Part shown: positions 62,839-64,000 of the stretch, one piece after another
Layout: every line of letters begins with the position of its first letter
Numbering within the stretch: position 1 is the stretch's first letter
Assembly (NCBI RefSeq): GCF_018130825.1
Contig: NZ_JAFCJS010000005.1
Coordinates: forward strand, 372,001-436,000
DNA from: Bradyrhizobium liaoningense
GTDB lineage: Bacteria > Pseudomonadota > Alphaproteobacteria > Rhizobiales > Xanthobacteraceae
DNA length: 64,000 nucleotides
Direction: 5' to 3'
Notes under the pieces: generated by a model
Told to the model about the DNA's origin: nothing
The model's input: the letters and a program-made list of their open reading frames with translations, nothing else
The model's database searches: none
Translations under genes and position numbers: made by a program

Positions 62839-63984
62839 TCAGCGTTTGTAGGTGTTTTTCACGAAGGGCATGGCGGCGACTGCGAGCGGCAGGCGCTGGC
62901 CGCGCACCTCGGCAAAGAGTTGTGTGCCGAGCGCGCTCAGGCTTACGGGCACGTAGCCCATCGCGACCGGCGCGCTCAGGCTCGGGCCGAAACCGCCCGA
63001 TGTGACTTGTCCGATCGGATCGCCGCCCGCGCTCTCGGCAAACAGCAGCGCGCCCTCGCGCACGGGGGCGCGGCCCTCGGCGCGCAAGCCGACGCGACGG
63101 CGGGATGCGCCGTGATCGAAGTGGGCGAGAATCTTTTCGGCACCGGGGAAACCGCCGGCACGGGCGCCACCGCTGCGGCGGCTCTTCTGCACCGACCATT
63201 CCAGGGCGGCCTCGACCGGCGTGGTGGCGGTGTCGATGTCGTGGCGGTAGAGGCACAGGCCAGCTTCCAGCCGCAGGCTGTCGCGGGCACCTAAGCCGAT
63301 CGGCAGCACGTCCGGATTGTCCAGCAGCATCTTGGCAAGGCGTTCGGCATCGCTGGCGGGAACCGAGATCTCAAAGCCGTCCTCGCCGGTGTAGCCGGAG
63401 CGCGAGACGAAGCACTTGATGCCGGCGACCTCATGCGGGCCGGTGTCCATGAACTTCATGCCGGGCGCCTCTGCACACAATTTCGCCAGCGCCGCTTCGG
63501 CCTTCGGGCCCTGCAGCGCGATCAGCGCGCGGTCGGCAAGCTGCTCGATGATGCAGTCGCCGGACAGATTCGCACGCAGATGCGCCTCGTCCTGTTCCTT
63601 GCAGGCGGCGTTGACCACCAAGAAGAGGTGATCGCCGAAATTGGCGACCATCAAATCGTCGAGGATGCCGCCATCGGCATTGGTGAACTGGGCGTAGCGC
63701 TGCCGTCCCGGCGCAATCGCGACGATATCCTGCGGCACCAGCCGCTCCAGCGCGCGGGCGGCGTCCTCGACCTTGCCCGATTTCGGCCGAAGCGCGATCT
63801 GGCCCATGTGGGAGACGTCGAACAGGCCGGCTTGGATGCGGGTATGAAGGTGCTCCTTCAGCACGCCCGCGGGGTACTGCACGGGCATGTCATAGCCCGC
63901 GAACGGCACCATCTTGCCGCCCAGGGAGACATGGAGGCTGTGGAGGGGCGTACGTCTAGGGGAGTCTTGGTTGTGCGCTAGCAT
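62839..63984 (-). CDS. gcvT: Aminomethyltransferase (T protein) of the glycine cleavage system
   Basis: A 381-residue T protein. Motifs: MVPFAGYDMPVQYPAGVLKEHLHTR (core FAGYDMPVQYP), AGLFDVSHMGQI, GGILDDLMV, ALQGPKAEAAL, SRSGYTGEDGFEISVP and GLGARDSLRLEAGLCLYRHD. It moves the methylene group to tetrahydrofolate. Complete; the start lies 16 nt inside the window edge, so the promoter, and any glycine riboswitch, would lie outside. First gene of gcvT-gcvH-gcvP. Confidence 0.96.
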   Translation of the reverse strand: MLAHNQDSPRRTPLHSLHVSLGGKMVPFAGYDMPVQYPAGVLKEHLHTRIQAGLFDVSHMGQIALRPKSGKVEDAARALERLVPQDIVAIAPGRQRYAQFTNADGGILDDLMVANFGDHLFLVVNAACKEQDEAHLRANLSGDCIIEQLADRALIALQGPKAEAALAKLCAEAPGMKFMDTGPHEVAGIKCFVSRSGYTGEDGFEISVPASDAERLAKMLLDNPDVLPIGLGARDSLRLEAGLCLYRHDIDTATTPVEAALEWSVQKSRRSGGARAGGFPGAEKILAHFDHGASRRRVGLRAEGRAPVREGALLFAESAGGDPIGQVTSGGFGPSLSAPVAMGYVPVSLSALGTQLFAEVRGQRLPLAVAAMPFVKNTYKR

Positions 63985-64000
63985 CTGAAGGGGCCCTCGG

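Overview
The window looks like a chromosome segment of a Bradyrhizobium-type alphaproteobacterium (Nitrobacteraceae). The inference rests on high G+C, alphaproteobacterial flagellar gene order, an alphaproteobacterial SOS box (GAAC-N7-GAAC) before recA, TTAA-N7-TTAA CtrA-type boxes, a CckA-type kinase, and many palindromic intergenic repeats (the 'cattgcgaggagc...gcaatgacgg' and 'gtagggtgggca' kinds). I had no database, so names come from motifs and recalled families.

Layout. 1-26.4 kb is a flagellar locus. It holds flaG, flgN-flgJ-flgI (-), fliX (+), flgF-flgG-flgA-flgH (-), fliL-fliM-DUF6468-motE (+), a large periplasmic TPR gene (+), fliO-fliP (-), and flgB-flgC-fliE-fliQ-fliR-flhB (+), followed by the cckA cell-cycle kinase. 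Between fliX and flgH sit dksA and accessory metabolic genes: two HxlR-regulator/oxidoreductase pairs, a hydratase-family enzyme and a PcfJ-like gene. Promoter regions carry sigma-54 -24/-12 elements, CGGCA-N5-TGCCG palindromes resembling FlbD sites, and CtrA boxes. This suggests a CckA/CtrA to FliX/FlbD/sigma-54 hierarchy.

29-47.5 kb is mixed housekeeping and accessory: a Tim44-like protein, a lectin-like secreted protein, a GST, a class I fumarase, an SH3-type secreted protein, membrane proteins, a carotenoid cleavage oxygenase with its TetR regulator and a duplicated operator, a SET-domain protein, an XRE regulator, a DsbA-like protein, a FemAB-like acyltransferase and a split YeeE/YedE sulfur transporter.

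47.5-57 kb holds small proteins: lipoproteins, periplasmic peptides, PilZ, HdeA-like and PaaI-like proteins. It also has two tandem minus-strand candidate small RNAs with intrinsic terminators, and a run of very short genes (24-66 aa) with several single-helix membrane peptides. Many of these are shorter than usual ORF cut-offs and were read by hand. 57-64 kb has recA with its SOS box, a DUF1835-like gene, a repeat cluster, and the glycine cleavage operon gcvT-gcvH-gcvP on the minus strand.

The most interesting unexplained elements are the duplicated TetR operator/promoter module, the tandem small RNAs, the micro-ORF cluster before recA, the SET-domain protein with a lysine-rich tail, and the repeated FlbD-like/CtrA/sigma-54 promoter architecture.
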